Assembly (NCBI GenBank): GCA_027307335.1
Contig: DAHUXD010000023.1
Location: 62,001 to 126,000 of the forward strand
DNA: 64,000 nucleotides
Direction: 5' to 3'
DNA from: Acidobacteriota bacterium
GTDB lineage: Bacteria; Acidobacteriota; Thermoanaerobaculia; UBA5066; Gp7-AA6
Shown here: piece by piece, positions 52,197 through 59,978 of the stretch
Layout: each line of letters starts with the position of its first letter
Position numbering within the stretch: the stretch's first letter is position 1
The notes under the pieces: generated by a model
Seen by the model: only the letters and a program-made list of their open reading frames with translations
Databases searched by the model: none
Told to the model about the DNA's origin: nothing
Made by a program: the position numbers and the translations under genes

Positions 52197-55100
52197 CTAG
52201 GGCTGGGGCACGTTTAGCGCCTGCATGAGCTCCGTGGGAACGGGCGTGGTGAGTCGCCACTGCACGGTAATTGGCCTCTCTCCCTGCCAGCTCACGAACT
52301 CTACTTGGCCGGCATAGAGGAATGGGGCAGCCGTCCCGTTCGCGCCTCTGGTCTTGGACCTGACGAACAGGTGCACGGGTACGCCGAGCTGCTGGTGGCC
52401 TCGGATGGTCTGGCCGTGCTTGCTGGCTTGGGTCGTTCGATTCTGACTCTGCCATTGGAATCTGTCAGGCGCCAAGAATTGGTCTCGATACTTGAACTTC
52501 TCCGCGTGTTGGCCCTTGTCCAGCGTGACCAGGAGGACCATCTGACCGCCCTGCAGGACGAACCCCTGCTGCCAGACGGCGGCGGAATACGTCAGGCCGA
52601 AGAGCTTTGGAATCTCCTCGCGCGAATAGCGCCGCCATAGCTGGAGAGCGCCGTCACGTCTGCTCACTGGCGTGAGGACTAGCTCGCCCTTGTGAGTCTC
52701 GAAGACGACGCGGTGATCGGTTCCAGGCAGTCCGGCATCGGCGCCGAACCACCCTCTCATGAGTTCGGGTAGTTGATTGGTGTCAGAACCGCTACTGCGG
52801 ATGACGTTGACAGCGATTTTCACGAAGTTCGCTTCGTACCGTTCGCCGTCTATCTTCACGTTCACCCAGCCCTCCGGAATGGTTGAGTTAGCGGCGCGAT
52901 CTGGGAGAAACAGAATCGGGCGGCCGTCCGAGTGACTGACCTTGCATTCAAAACGCCCTTCCGCGTCAGCTGATGAGTCAGCTCGGCGCAGGTACTCCGC
53001 CAGCCTCCATTCAGCTAGCTCGCGAGTGAGCTGCTGGAGGGCCTGGCGATTGGGCTCGCTGCTTCTCATGATCGTCGAGAGGTTTCCGTTCTCGTATCGG
53101 AAGTAGGGGACCTGGCCGGTCCCCTTACCCCCAACCCAAGCCTGGATCGGGTTCGTCTCGAGAAGCCGTCGAAGCGCGGCCTCGTCGCTGAGATCAACAG
53201 ACAAGTCCGTCTTGAGTGTTGCCGAGCGCTCGGCGACCCTCCTGACCGCCCCGCTAAGGTCTTGGATAGAGATCTCGCCGGGGAAGCGATCCGCATTCAA
53301 CATCGCAAGGAGGACGAGAATCTTGTAGCTCCTCGTCATCTCGGTCGTCTCAAGCGCATCGAGAAAGTCGCCCGATTCGGCAAGCGCGGCAGCCTGAACT
53401 GAACTGAGGTCGCCCATCGAGCTCACGAACCGAAGCCAAGAGCCGTACGATTTTCGGACCGAGCGGGGCGCGTAGCCTTCGTGAAAAGTTTCAACCGCAA
53501 GTGGCCGGGTTCCATGAAGGGCTCGAAAGTCTTCGTAGAAGCGCTTAAGGGCATCTTCACGGCCGTCGCGGAGAAGTCCCTTCAGGATATCGACTGCCTC
53601 CAAGTCATAAGTGACTTCGCACCCCGGCGGCAGCTCGAAGTCGCCTCGTTGGAGTCGATCCAAGGCATACCGAACTTCATGGTCACTGGAGCCGAGCTGG
53701 AGGAGTGTCTGCGGCTTGAGAAGGAACGTCCGATGATTTCCTATGTAGTCAATGACCGTAAGTCGATCCTTCCCCTCCGCCTTTCGGAGGCCCCGGCCAA
53801 ATTGCTGAAGCCAGAGAATTCGTGACTCGGTCGGCCGCAGCATCACGATGGTGTCGAGGTCCGGCAGATCAACTCCCTCATTAAACATGTCCACTGCGAA
53901 GACGACGTCGAGATCGCCAACCTCAAGCTGATCGAGGGAAGTCGCTCGTGGCGCGCTGCCCTCACCAGAGTGAACCGCTACGGCACGTAGGCCTTCATTG
54001 CGGAAGAATTCGGACATGAAGTCGGCGTGACGCTGGGAGACGCAAAACGCCAGAGTTCTCTTGCCGCCACGGGTACGGTATTGCTCCAGCGCGTTGGTCG
54101 CTCGTGCGCGGGTCGAGACCGCTTTCGTGAGAGCTTCCTCATCGAATCTGCTGCTTCGCCAAGGGATATTCGAATAGTCAACCTCGTCTGGCACGCCGAA
54201 GTAGTGGAAGGGGGAAAGGTGCCCGCGCCGTATGCCTTCCGCGAGGTCGCACCTGTAGACCAGATTCTCTTGGCAAAGGGCCAGCAGATCCCCGCCGTCT
54301 GTCCGCTCGGGTGTAGCGGTCAGGCCAAGAAGAAACTTGGGACGGAAGAAGCTGATGAGGCGGCGGTAGGTAGCGGCAGCAGCATGATGGAACTCATCGA
54401 CGATCAGATAGTCAAATTCGTCTGCCCTAAAGGTGTCTAGATGGCTTCGCTTGCCTAACGTTTGAATTGAGGCGAACAGAACGTCCGCGTCCTGATCCTT
54501 GGCCTGGCCAGAGAATCTGCCGAGGTGTGCCGACGGACGGATACGCCGGAAGGTCCTTAGCGCTTGCTCAAGGATTTCCTCTCGATGAGCTACGAAGAGG
54601 ATGCGGCGATATTCCGGTCGGTTGCTGTCGAACGCAGATAGCCAGGTCTTGCCGAGGCCCGTTGCCAGTACCACCAGGCCGGCCGTGTTGCCCTCAACTC
54701 GCGTCCTGTCGAGCGCCGCTAGCGCCTCTTTCTGGATGTCATGAGGTTCCGGGGGTGGTTGGATCGGCTCAGGAGCTTCCGCGTCCGCTACTGCGCCAAG
54801 GGGAGTTCGCCGCGTTCTTTCGTAGCGATCAATCCAATCGGGCGTCATGGGCCGGGTCGCCGAATGTGCGAAAAGACCTTCGAATCCCCGGGTAATGTCG
54901 GCGAACCCCCGTTCGTCGCGGGAGGAGACGACTCGGTAATTCCACTCGACGCCGACCGCTAGGGCGATACGACTGAGGTTTGAACTTCCGACAAATGCGG
55001 CACCCGTGCCGTTCCTGCGACGAAAGATGTAGGCCTTCGGGTGAAACGGGTGCGCGGCCGCGGTTTTGCCATAAAGAGCGACTGGTTCACTCGTCTCAAA

Positions 55101-55766
55101 AATGCGGCGGTCGATGTCACCTTCTAGATCCAGAAGCCGTCTCAGGGCTCGCGGTTCCGTAACGTCCAGGTAGTCTCCGGTTACGAACCGAACTCGACCG
55201 CCTCGCGCCAGAAGATCGCGGAGATGTTCATCTAGCATCGCCATGCCGCTCTCCAGGACGAAGGCGACCGCGATATCTGCGCTATCGCACTGATCCAGCT
55301 CTGTACGCAGGTGGGGCAGTAGTGGGTCGCTCTCTCCTGTGATCAGCGCCGATTCGATCGCGGCATTTTCCATGCCTGGGACGGCTGATAGGTAATTGGC
55401 CTTCTCGCGAAAGATGTGTCTGACGCCGCCCCGAGGGTCGGCGACGTCTCCCTGGTAGCGAGGGATGACGTGAACATGGAGATGGAAGACAGTCTGGCCG
55501 GCAACCTCTCCGACGTTGATGCCGATGTTGAACCCGTTCGGTTTGTTCTTCCCCATGACGACGTTGCGGGCCAACACGACGGCCTCAGTGAGCTCCAGTC
55601 TTTCCTCTGAGGTTGAGTCGAACCAGCTTGCGACGTGTCGTTTGGTAATGAGCAGGGCGTGGCCCGGGCTCACCGGAAACCGGTCCCAGATCCCCATGAC
55701 GAGCCGTCCATGGTGAAAGATGCGGTCAGGTTCGACGGCGCAAAACGGGCAAGACCCGTCGTTCAC
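52197..55766 (-). CDS. HIT-PLD-SF2 helicase-DUF3427 fusion protein
   Basis: A 1189-residue protein from a GTG that overlaps the SprT-like stop by four bases. Residues 1-125: HIT domain with CPFC and the catalytic H95-L-H97-V-H99. About 135-305: single PLD nuclease unit with H242-P-K244 and SSN at 261-263. About 335-770: superfamily 2 helicase with ATGLGKT (368-374), DEFH (457-460), GLTATPERTD and QFGRGLRKAEGK. The last 400 or so residues fit DUF3427. PLD-helicase-DUF3427 proteins are known, probably acting on nucleic acids, and similar sets occur near defence genes; the HIT part could remove nucleotidyl groups. GC content is clearly lower than in the neighbours, a sign of transfer. Confidence 0.87.
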   Translation of the reverse strand: MNDGSCPFCAVEPDRIFHHGRLVMGIWDRFPVSPGHALLITKRHVASWFDSTSEERLELTEAVVLARNVVMGKNKPNGFNIGINVGEVAGQTVFHLHVHVIPRYQGDVADPRGGVRHIFREKANYLSAVPGMENAAIESALITGESDPLLPHLRTELDQCDSADIAVAFVLESGMAMLDEHLRDLLARGGRVRFVTGDYLDVTEPRALRRLLDLEGDIDRRIFETSEPVALYGKTAAAHPFHPKAYIFRRRNGTGAAFVGSSNLSRIALAVGVEWNYRVVSSRDERGFADITRGFEGLFAHSATRPMTPDWIDRYERTRRTPLGAVADAEAPEPIQPPPEPHDIQKEALAALDRTRVEGNTAGLVVLATGLGKTWLSAFDSNRPEYRRILFVAHREEILEQALRTFRRIRPSAHLGRFSGQAKDQDADVLFASIQTLGKRSHLDTFRADEFDYLIVDEFHHAAAATYRRLISFFRPKFLLGLTATPERTDGGDLLALCQENLVYRCDLAEGIRRGHLSPFHYFGVPDEVDYSNIPWRSSRFDEEALTKAVSTRARATNALEQYRTRGGKRTLAFCVSQRHADFMSEFFRNEGLRAVAVHSGEGSAPRATSLDQLEVGDLDVVFAVDMFNEGVDLPDLDTIVMLRPTESRILWLQQFGRGLRKAEGKDRLTVIDYIGNHRTFLLKPQTLLQLGSSDHEVRYALDRLQRGDFELPPGCEVTYDLEAVDILKGLLRDGREDALKRFYEDFRALHGTRPLAVETFHEGYAPRSVRKSYGSWLRFVSSMGDLSSVQAAALAESGDFLDALETTEMTRSYKILVLLAMLNADRFPGEISIQDLSGAVRRVAERSATLKTDLSVDLSDEAALRRLLETNPIQAWVGGKGTGQVPYFRYENGNLSTIMRSSEPNRQALQQLTRELAEWRLAEYLRRADSSADAEGRFECKVSHSDGRPILFLPDRAANSTIPEGWVNVKIDGERYEANFVKIAVNVIRSSGSDTNQLPELMRGWFGADAGLPGTDHRVVFETHKGELVLTPVSRRDGALQLWRRYSREEIPKLFGLTYSAAVWQQGFVLQGGQMVLLVTLDKGQHAEKFKYRDQFLAPDRFQWQSQNRTTQASKHGQTIRGHQQLGVPVHLFVRSKTRGANGTAAPFLYAGQVEFVSWQGERPITVQWRLTTPVPTELMQALNVPQP

Positions 55767-56278
55767 GAAAGTTCCCGTTTGATCACAATCAGCCGACCTG
55801 GGAGACCTGCAGCGCGGCACTCCGGACATCGCCACGTAGGAACCGAGCGCCGAGCGAGGCGATTGAACTGACAGACTGGGCAACGGTGCTCGTACCGGGA
55901 TCCGTTCCGGCGCTTGACAGGGTACCGAAGAGTTCGACCCAGCGGCGCGTTGGAGTGGGGCGCGAAGCCGGCCATCCGGACTAGTGCGCGCCATTGAGAA
56001 CCGTGCGGACGAACCTGGCGACCCGCCTTTAGGTAAACGGCTACGTGCGCAGCCTCATGACAAAGCGTTTCTGTAAAGCGACGGCGTCGCGTGTTTCTGA
56101 GTGCCGGGTTCAGTTCGACAACACCGATCGAAAGCTTCGATCTCCCGAGAGAAGTTCGAAGACGAGAGTTTTCCACCACTCGAATTCGCTTAGGGAGCTG
56201 TGGCACACCCCAGATCAGCGCCCACTGGCCTAGGAGCCTGTTGGCCCGTCGACGGTAGGTACCCTCCAACTCCTTCAA
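55763..56278 (-). CDS. SprT-like zinc metalloprotease
   Basis: A protein of about 171 residues. The SprT domain begins at about KELEGTYRRRANRLLGQW and has the zinc site ETLCHEAAHVAVYL (HExxH) with a third His in RPHGSQW, followed by a zinc ribbon (CPVC...CPEC) at the C-terminus. Its eukaryotic relative Spartan digests DNA-protein crosslinks. The start is uncertain: TTG 56278 is the best in-frame candidate; the frame is open further but would run into the divergent dodecin gene. It overlaps the helicase gene by four bases, so both are translated together. Confidence 0.83.
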   Translation of the reverse strand: MKELEGTYRRRANRLLGQWALIWGVPQLPKRIRVVENSRLRTSLGRSKLSIGVVELNPALRNTRRRRFTETLCHEAAHVAVYLKAGRQVRPHGSQWRALVRMAGFAPHSNAPLGRTLRYPVKRRNGSRYEHRCPVCQFNRLARRSVPTWRCPECRAAGLPGRLIVIKRELS

Positions 56279-56452
56279 AGGGGAAAACTCTGGATCATTG
56301 GCAAACCCAGGGCGGAGTGGGAACCCTTCGTTCGCGCTCGAGCATCGGTCTCGGAATGTGGCCGGCCATCGTACCTCAGCGCCGCTTTGACGATGGCCGA
56401 CACCTCCCCTGATACCCTCGCGCCCGCACGAGGAGATACAGGAGGAGGACCG

Positions 56453-56659
56453 ATGTCCGGAACCTACAAGAAGATCGAGATCGTCGGAACGTCCCCGGTG
56501 AGCATCTCCGAAGCGATCAAGTCGGCCGTCAGGGAAGCCGGCAGGACCGTCCGCCACATGAACTGGTTCGAAGTCGTGGAGACGCGCGGGAGGATCGCCG
56601 ACGGAAACGTCGAGGAGTTCCAGGTGACGCTTCTCATCGGTTTCAAGCTCGAGGGCTGA
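56453..56659 (+). CDS. Dodecin family flavin-binding protein
   Basis: A 68-residue protein, the full dodecin size. YKKIEIVGTSPVSISEAI at the start and MNWFEVVETRGRI, with the conserved W38 that stacks on flavin, are typical. Dodecins form hollow 12-mers that store riboflavin or FMN. A strong Shine-Dalgarno (AGGAGG) lies 8-14 bases upstream. It borders the low-GC insert and has the normal high GC of the chromosome. Confidence 0.92.
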   Translation: MSGTYKKIEIVGTSPVSISEAIKSAVREAGRTVRHMNWFEVVETRGRIADGNVEEFQVTLLIGFKLEG

Positions 56660-56683
56660 GGGCGGCCTCAGTCCCCGCGCCGG

Positions 56684-56756
56684 AGGGAGAGGGGATAAGT
56701 TGCGGCGTAGTCGCGCCCCTCACCCCGGCCCTCTCCCGGAGGGAGAGGGAGAAGAG
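56684..56756. repeat. Dispersed palindromic repeat, partial and full copy
   Basis: A fragment (CGCCGGAGGGAGAGGGGATA at about 56688) and a full reverse copy (GCGCCCCTCACCCCGGCCCT through 56755) after the dodecin stop. Confidence 0.8.
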
Positions 56757-56787
56757 AGAATTAAGACATGCTGACCCTGCCGCCTGG

Positions 56788-56825
56788 TCGATATACTAAA
56801 GACTATCAATTCGATATACTATAAT
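56788..56825 (+). promoter_or_regulatory. Promoter with direct repeats upstream of the HTH-nucleotidyltransferase pair
   Basis: TCGATATACTA occurs twice (56788-56798 and 56811-56821), and the second copy runs into TATAAT (56820-56825), a good -10 box. The HTH gene starts eight bases downstream. The repeats are likely operator sites for its product. Confidence 0.65.
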
Positions 56826-56832
56826 CCCCGTC

Positions 56833-57150
56833 ATGAGCGCCTCGGCGTTCCTCCGTTACGCCCGACGAAAGGCGAACCTCAGCCAGCGCGAGCTGGGCCG
56901 TCGCGCCGGCGTCACGCAAGCCACGATCGCCCGCGTCGAGGAGGACCGCATTTCGCCTCGGTTCGAGACCCTCGAACGCCTGCTCGAGGCGTGCGGCTTC
57001 GAGCTCCAGGTGGTGCCTCGCCGGGGAGTCGGCGTCGATCGGACCGCGATCCGGGAGCTGCTGCGCACGAGTCCGGGCGAGCGGGCTCGTCTCGCTGGCC
57101 GAGAGGCGCGTCAGCTCGAGAAACTCGAGCCCAGGCGGAAGAAGACCTGA
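56833..57150 (+). CDS. XRE-type HTH protein, putative antitoxin
   Basis: A 105-residue protein with a clear helix-turn-helix (LSQRELGRRAGVTQATIARVEED) and the following ERLLEACGFELQVV, typical of small antitoxin-type XRE repressors. The C-terminal 40 residues are basic and helical and may bind the partner. Its stop (TGA) shares a base with the ATG of the nucleotidyltransferase gene. Confidence 0.87.
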   Translation: MSASAFLRYARRKANLSQRELGRRAGVTQATIARVEEDRISPRFETLERLLEACGFELQVVPRRGVGVDRTAIRELLRTSPGERARLAGREARQLEKLEPRRKKT

Positions 57151-57650
57151 TGGAGCTCCGTGCCTTCGATCCGGAGCGGCTGCTCGAAGCCCTGCTCCGC
57201 CACAAGGTCCGATTCGTCGTCATCGGCGGGATCGCGGGCAGGCTCCTCGGATCGCCGACCCTGACCAACGATCTCGACGTCTGCTACGCGCGCGACCGCA
57301 AGAACCTCGCGGCGCTCTCGGCGGCCTTGATCGAGCTCGATGCGCGGCTTCGCGGGGCGCCCGAAGGCCTCCCGTTTCGGCCTGACCCGCCCACTCTGGA
57401 GGCCGGCGACCATTTCACCCTTTCGACGAAGGCGGGGAACCTCGATTGCCTCGGAACGCCCGCCGGGTCGGCCGGCTTCCACGACCTCATCGGCGGCGCG
57501 ACCCTCATGAAGGTCGGCAGGGCGAGCGTGCCGGTCGTGGCGATCGAAGACCTCATGCGTCTCAAGCAAGCCGCGGGGCGGCCGAAGGATCGGGTGGAAC
57601 TGGAGATCCTGGGAGCGCTGAAGGAAGAGAGGGAGCGGAAGAAGTCCTGA
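57150..57650 (+). CDS. Nucleotidyltransferase-fold protein (AbiEii/DUF6036-like), putative toxin
   Basis: A 166-residue protein with the polymerase-beta-type nucleotidyltransferase core: VVIGGIAGRLLGSP with GG at residues 26-27 and the metal-binding NDLDVCY with Asp41/Asp43; the third acidic residue may lie in GNLDCLGTP. Together with the preceding HTH gene it resembles AbiE/MenAT-like type IV toxin-antitoxin pairs, in which the enzyme modifies tRNA ends. That activity is inferred from the fold. Confidence 0.8.
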   Translation: MELRAFDPERLLEALLRHKVRFVVIGGIAGRLLGSPTLTNDLDVCYARDRKNLAALSAALIELDARLRGAPEGLPFRPDPPTLEAGDHFTLSTKAGNLDCLGTPAGSAGFHDLIGGATLMKVGRASVPVVAIEDLMRLKQAAGRPKDRVELEILGALKEERERKKS

Positions 57651-57722
57651 CTGCCGCGCCCGCCGCGATCAGGGCTTCGTCACTTCGCGTCGCCATCGAT
57701 GCGCTTCTCGACGCGCGCGAGT

Positions 57723-57780
57723 TATTAAAGTAAACAAGTCTATGCTTTAATAGCGAAGGACCGTAGTCAAGAGGCTTTAA
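57723..57780 (+). promoter_or_regulatory. Inverted repeat upstream of fic, likely operator
   Basis: TATTAAAG (57723-57730) and CTTTAATA (57745-57752) are perfect inverted arms 14 bases apart; a third half-site CTTTAA lies at 57775-57780 at the Fic start. The AT-rich stretch likely holds the promoter. The winged-helix end of the Fic protein may bind it. Confidence 0.6.
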
Positions 57781-57785
57781 TTGAG

Positions 57786-58967
57786 ATGAGGCGAGGGGCA
57801 ACCGGCGAATACGTCCCGATTTCCACTGTCGGCACAGAGGCGACGAAAGCTTTTGTTCCGAAGCCGCTTCCTCCCGACCCTCCACTCGACGTCGACTCGG
57901 GGATCCGCGACCGCCTCGACGGGGCCCTGCTCGCGTTGGGCCGATTGGACAGCGTCGGGACCTTGCTCCCGGACACGCATCTCTTCCTCTACACGTACGT
58001 CCGGAAGGAGGCGGTTCTCTCGTCGCAGATCGAGGGAACGCAGTCGTCGCTTTCGGATCTCCTTCTTTTCGAGCTCGAAGAAGCACCGGGGGTCCCCATC
58101 GACGATGTCGTGGAGGTTTCTAACTACGTCGCGGCTCTGGAACATGGACTGACTCGAACGAGGGAGGGTTTCCCGCTTTCGAATCGCCTCCTGCGGGAGA
58201 TGCACGACATTCTGCTCTCTCGAGGTCGGGGGGCGGGCAAGCAGCCGGGTGAGTTTCGACGTTCTCAGAATTGGATCGGAGGATCCCGGCCAGGAAACGC
58301 CCACTTCGTTCCCCCGCCTCCGGAAAAGGTGCCGGAGTGCATGGCGTCGCTCGAACGGTTTCTCCATGACGAGCCCGAGCGCATGGAGCGTGTCGTCAAG
58401 GCCGCTCTGGCTCATGTGCAGTTCGAAACCATTCACCCCTTCCTGGACGGCAACGGGCGAATCGGCCGCCTGCTGGTCACGTTGCTCTTCTGCCTGGACG
58501 GTCTCTTGAGGGAGCCGCTTCTCTACCTGAGTCTCTACCTCAAGCAGCATCGGTCCGAGTACTACGAACTCCTGGATCGTGTGCGGACCGAGGGCGATTG
58601 GGAGAGCTGGATTGGTTTCTTCGCCGAAGGCGTTCGCGTGACGGCGGACGCCGCGGCAAGAACCGCGAGATCCCTGGCGCAGATCTTCCAGGACGATCGA
58701 GCGAAGGTCCGGAGCCTGGCGCGATCCGCCGGCTCCGCGCTGCGGGTTCACGAGGCGCTGCAGCGCCGGCCGGTGGCATCGATCGCGAGCCTCGTCGCAC
58801 AAAGCGGGCTGACGACCCCGACCGTTACGGCGGCGATCACGGGCCTGGCGAAGCTGGGGATCGCGCGGGAGATCACGGGTCGCCGTCGGAATCGGCTGTT
58901 TTCCTACGAGGCCTATCTGAAGCTCCTTCAGGAAGGGACCGAGCCGGAGGGAGCGCCGCGTCCCTGA
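57786..58967 (+). CDS. fic: Fic family AMP-transferase-type protein with winged-helix C-terminus
   Basis: A 393-residue protein. An N-terminal Fic_N region contains the inhibitory helix motif S79-x3-E83-G84 (SSQIEGT), placed before the Fic core as in class II Fic proteins. The core has the full active-site loop HPFLDGNGRIGR (H217 to R228). A winged-helix domain closes the protein (ASIASLVAQSGLTTPTVTAA). It should transfer AMP from ATP to protein hydroxyls, with the own helix holding it back until relieved. It is probably autoregulated through the inverted repeat at its start. Confidence 0.93.
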   Translation: MRRGATGEYVPISTVGTEATKAFVPKPLPPDPPLDVDSGIRDRLDGALLALGRLDSVGTLLPDTHLFLYTYVRKEAVLSSQIEGTQSSLSDLLLFELEEAPGVPIDDVVEVSNYVAALEHGLTRTREGFPLSNRLLREMHDILLSRGRGAGKQPGEFRRSQNWIGGSRPGNAHFVPPPPEKVPECMASLERFLHDEPERMERVVKAALAHVQFETIHPFLDGNGRIGRLLVTLLFCLDGLLREPLLYLSLYLKQHRSEYYELLDRVRTEGDWESWIGFFAEGVRVTADAAARTARSLAQIFQDDRAKVRSLARSAGSALRVHEALQRRPVASIASLVAQSGLTTPTVTAAITGLAKLGIAREITGRRRNRLFSYEAYLKLLQEGTEPEGAPRP

Positions 58968-59036
58968 CGCCCGGAGGGAGTGAGACCCCCGCGCTCTCGG
59001 AGGAAGTGGCGAAAGCGGTGCACGGCAGTCTCGGTC

Positions 59037-59070
59037 TTGACAGAGACCAATAAAGGTGGTCATATGACCA
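59037..59070 (+). promoter_or_regulatory. Promoter with perfect palindrome; leaderless start
   Basis: TTGACA (59037-59042) and TCATAT (59060-59065), spacing 17. The 14-base palindrome TGGTCATATGACCA (59057-59070) covers the -10 box. Transcription would start about two bases before the ATG at 59074, so the message is probably leaderless. Related half-sites GACCA (59045) and TTGGTC (59077) flank it. Confidence 0.7.
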
Positions 59071-59073
59071 CAT

Positions 59074-59409
59074 ATGTTGGTCAGTAGTTCTTCCCCTTTC
59101 GGGAGTGCCACACGCACGAGCGCCCTGATCGCTCTGGACCTGCTCGAGACGAGCTATCCGCGGGAGCTCGCTCGCGTTCTCGAACTGCCGCTGTTTGGAG
59201 TCCAGCGCGCGCTCTCGGGGTTGGAGAAGGACGGACTGGTGGCCGGGCGACTGGCTGGCCGCACGAGACTCTATCGGCTCAATCCGCGGTACTTCGCCTT
59301 GAGGGAGCTGCGGACATTTCTCGCTCGGCTCGCCGAGCCCGAGGAGGCCCTTCGGACGAGAGTCGAAGATCTTCGGCGAAGGCCGCGCCGGGCGGGAAAG
59401 AGGCTGTGA
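59074..59409 (+). CDS. Winged-helix (ArsR-like) DNA-binding protein, putative antitoxin
   Basis: A 111-residue protein with a winged helix (YPRELARVLELPLFGVQRALSGLEKDGLV in outline: RELARVLEL, VQRALSGLEKDG) and the wing GRTRLYRLNPRYFA. It ends in a basic tail. It likely binds the palindrome at its own start. The next gene, a nucleotidyltransferase, overlaps by four bases (GTGA), giving a second pair of the same kind as at 56833. Confidence 0.8.
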   Translation: MLVSSSSPFGSATRTSALIALDLLETSYPRELARVLELPLFGVQRALSGLEKDGLVAGRLAGRTRLYRLNPRYFALRELRTFLARLAEPEEALRTRVEDLRRRPRRAGKRL

Positions 59410-59978
59410 AGATCGGCCCGGACTCGACGTTGGCCGAGGTCGCTGCGGCGGTCGCAATGGCTCTGGAAGAGGCCGACATCCGGGCGGTCCTGACGGGCGG
59501 AGGAATCGCCACGATTCACACGGGCGGCGACTACAAATCGGAGGATCTCGATTTCATCCTGCAGTCGGCGCCGACACGAACGGAACTCGATCGAGCCCTC
59601 GGAGCGGTCGGCTTTCAGCGGGCGGGCGACCACTATGAACATCCAGCCAACCGTTTCTTCGTTGAGTTTCCGCGAGGGCCGCTCTCGATCGGCCGGGATC
59701 TCGACATCCGTCCGGTCGCCGTCAAGGCGGCGCGAGGACGGGTTCTCGGTCTCTCCGCGACGGACTCGTGTCGCGACCGACTGGCGGCTTTCTACTTCTG
59801 GAGCGATCGCCAGAGTCTCGACGTGGCGCTTCTCGTGGCGCTTCGCGAGCGAGTCGATCTCGAAGTGATCCGGCGCTGGTCGGAGAGCGAGCAAATGGAA
59901 GAGCGATACCGCGAGTTCGAGCGGGAATTGAAGAGGCGCCGTTCTCGGCGCAAGCCGAAAGCCGGGGTGAAGAAATGA
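59406..59978 (+). CDS. Nucleotidyltransferase-fold protein, putative toxin (DUF6036/AbiEii-like)
   Basis: A 190-residue protein with GTG start. Core motifs: LTGGGIATIHTGG (glycines at residues 31-33) and SEDLDFIL with Asp47/Asp49 for metal binding; a third Asp may be in GRDLDIRPV. The C-terminal 70 residues are helical and end in a basic tail. It is related in fold to the protein at 57150 but differs in sequence and length. Its stop overlaps the DEAD helicase start by four bases. Confidence 0.78.
   Translation: MKIGPDSTLAEVAAAVAMALEEADIRAVLTGGGIATIHTGGDYKSEDLDFILQSAPTRTELDRALGAVGFQRAGDHYEHPANRFFVEFPRGPLSIGRDLDIRPVAVKAARGRVLGLSATDSCRDRLAAFYFWSDRQSLDVALLVALRERVDLEVIRRWSESEQMEERYREFERELKRRRSRRKPKAGVKK

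Noticed and set aside
53481-53825. Plus-strand open frame inside the helicase gene
   Set aside because: Antisense to conserved helicase motifs; no ribosome-binding site or recognisable domain.
56279-56557. Extension of the SprT-like protein to the furthest upstream ATG
   Set aside because: The extra sequence is antisense to the dodecin gene and has no protein-like features.
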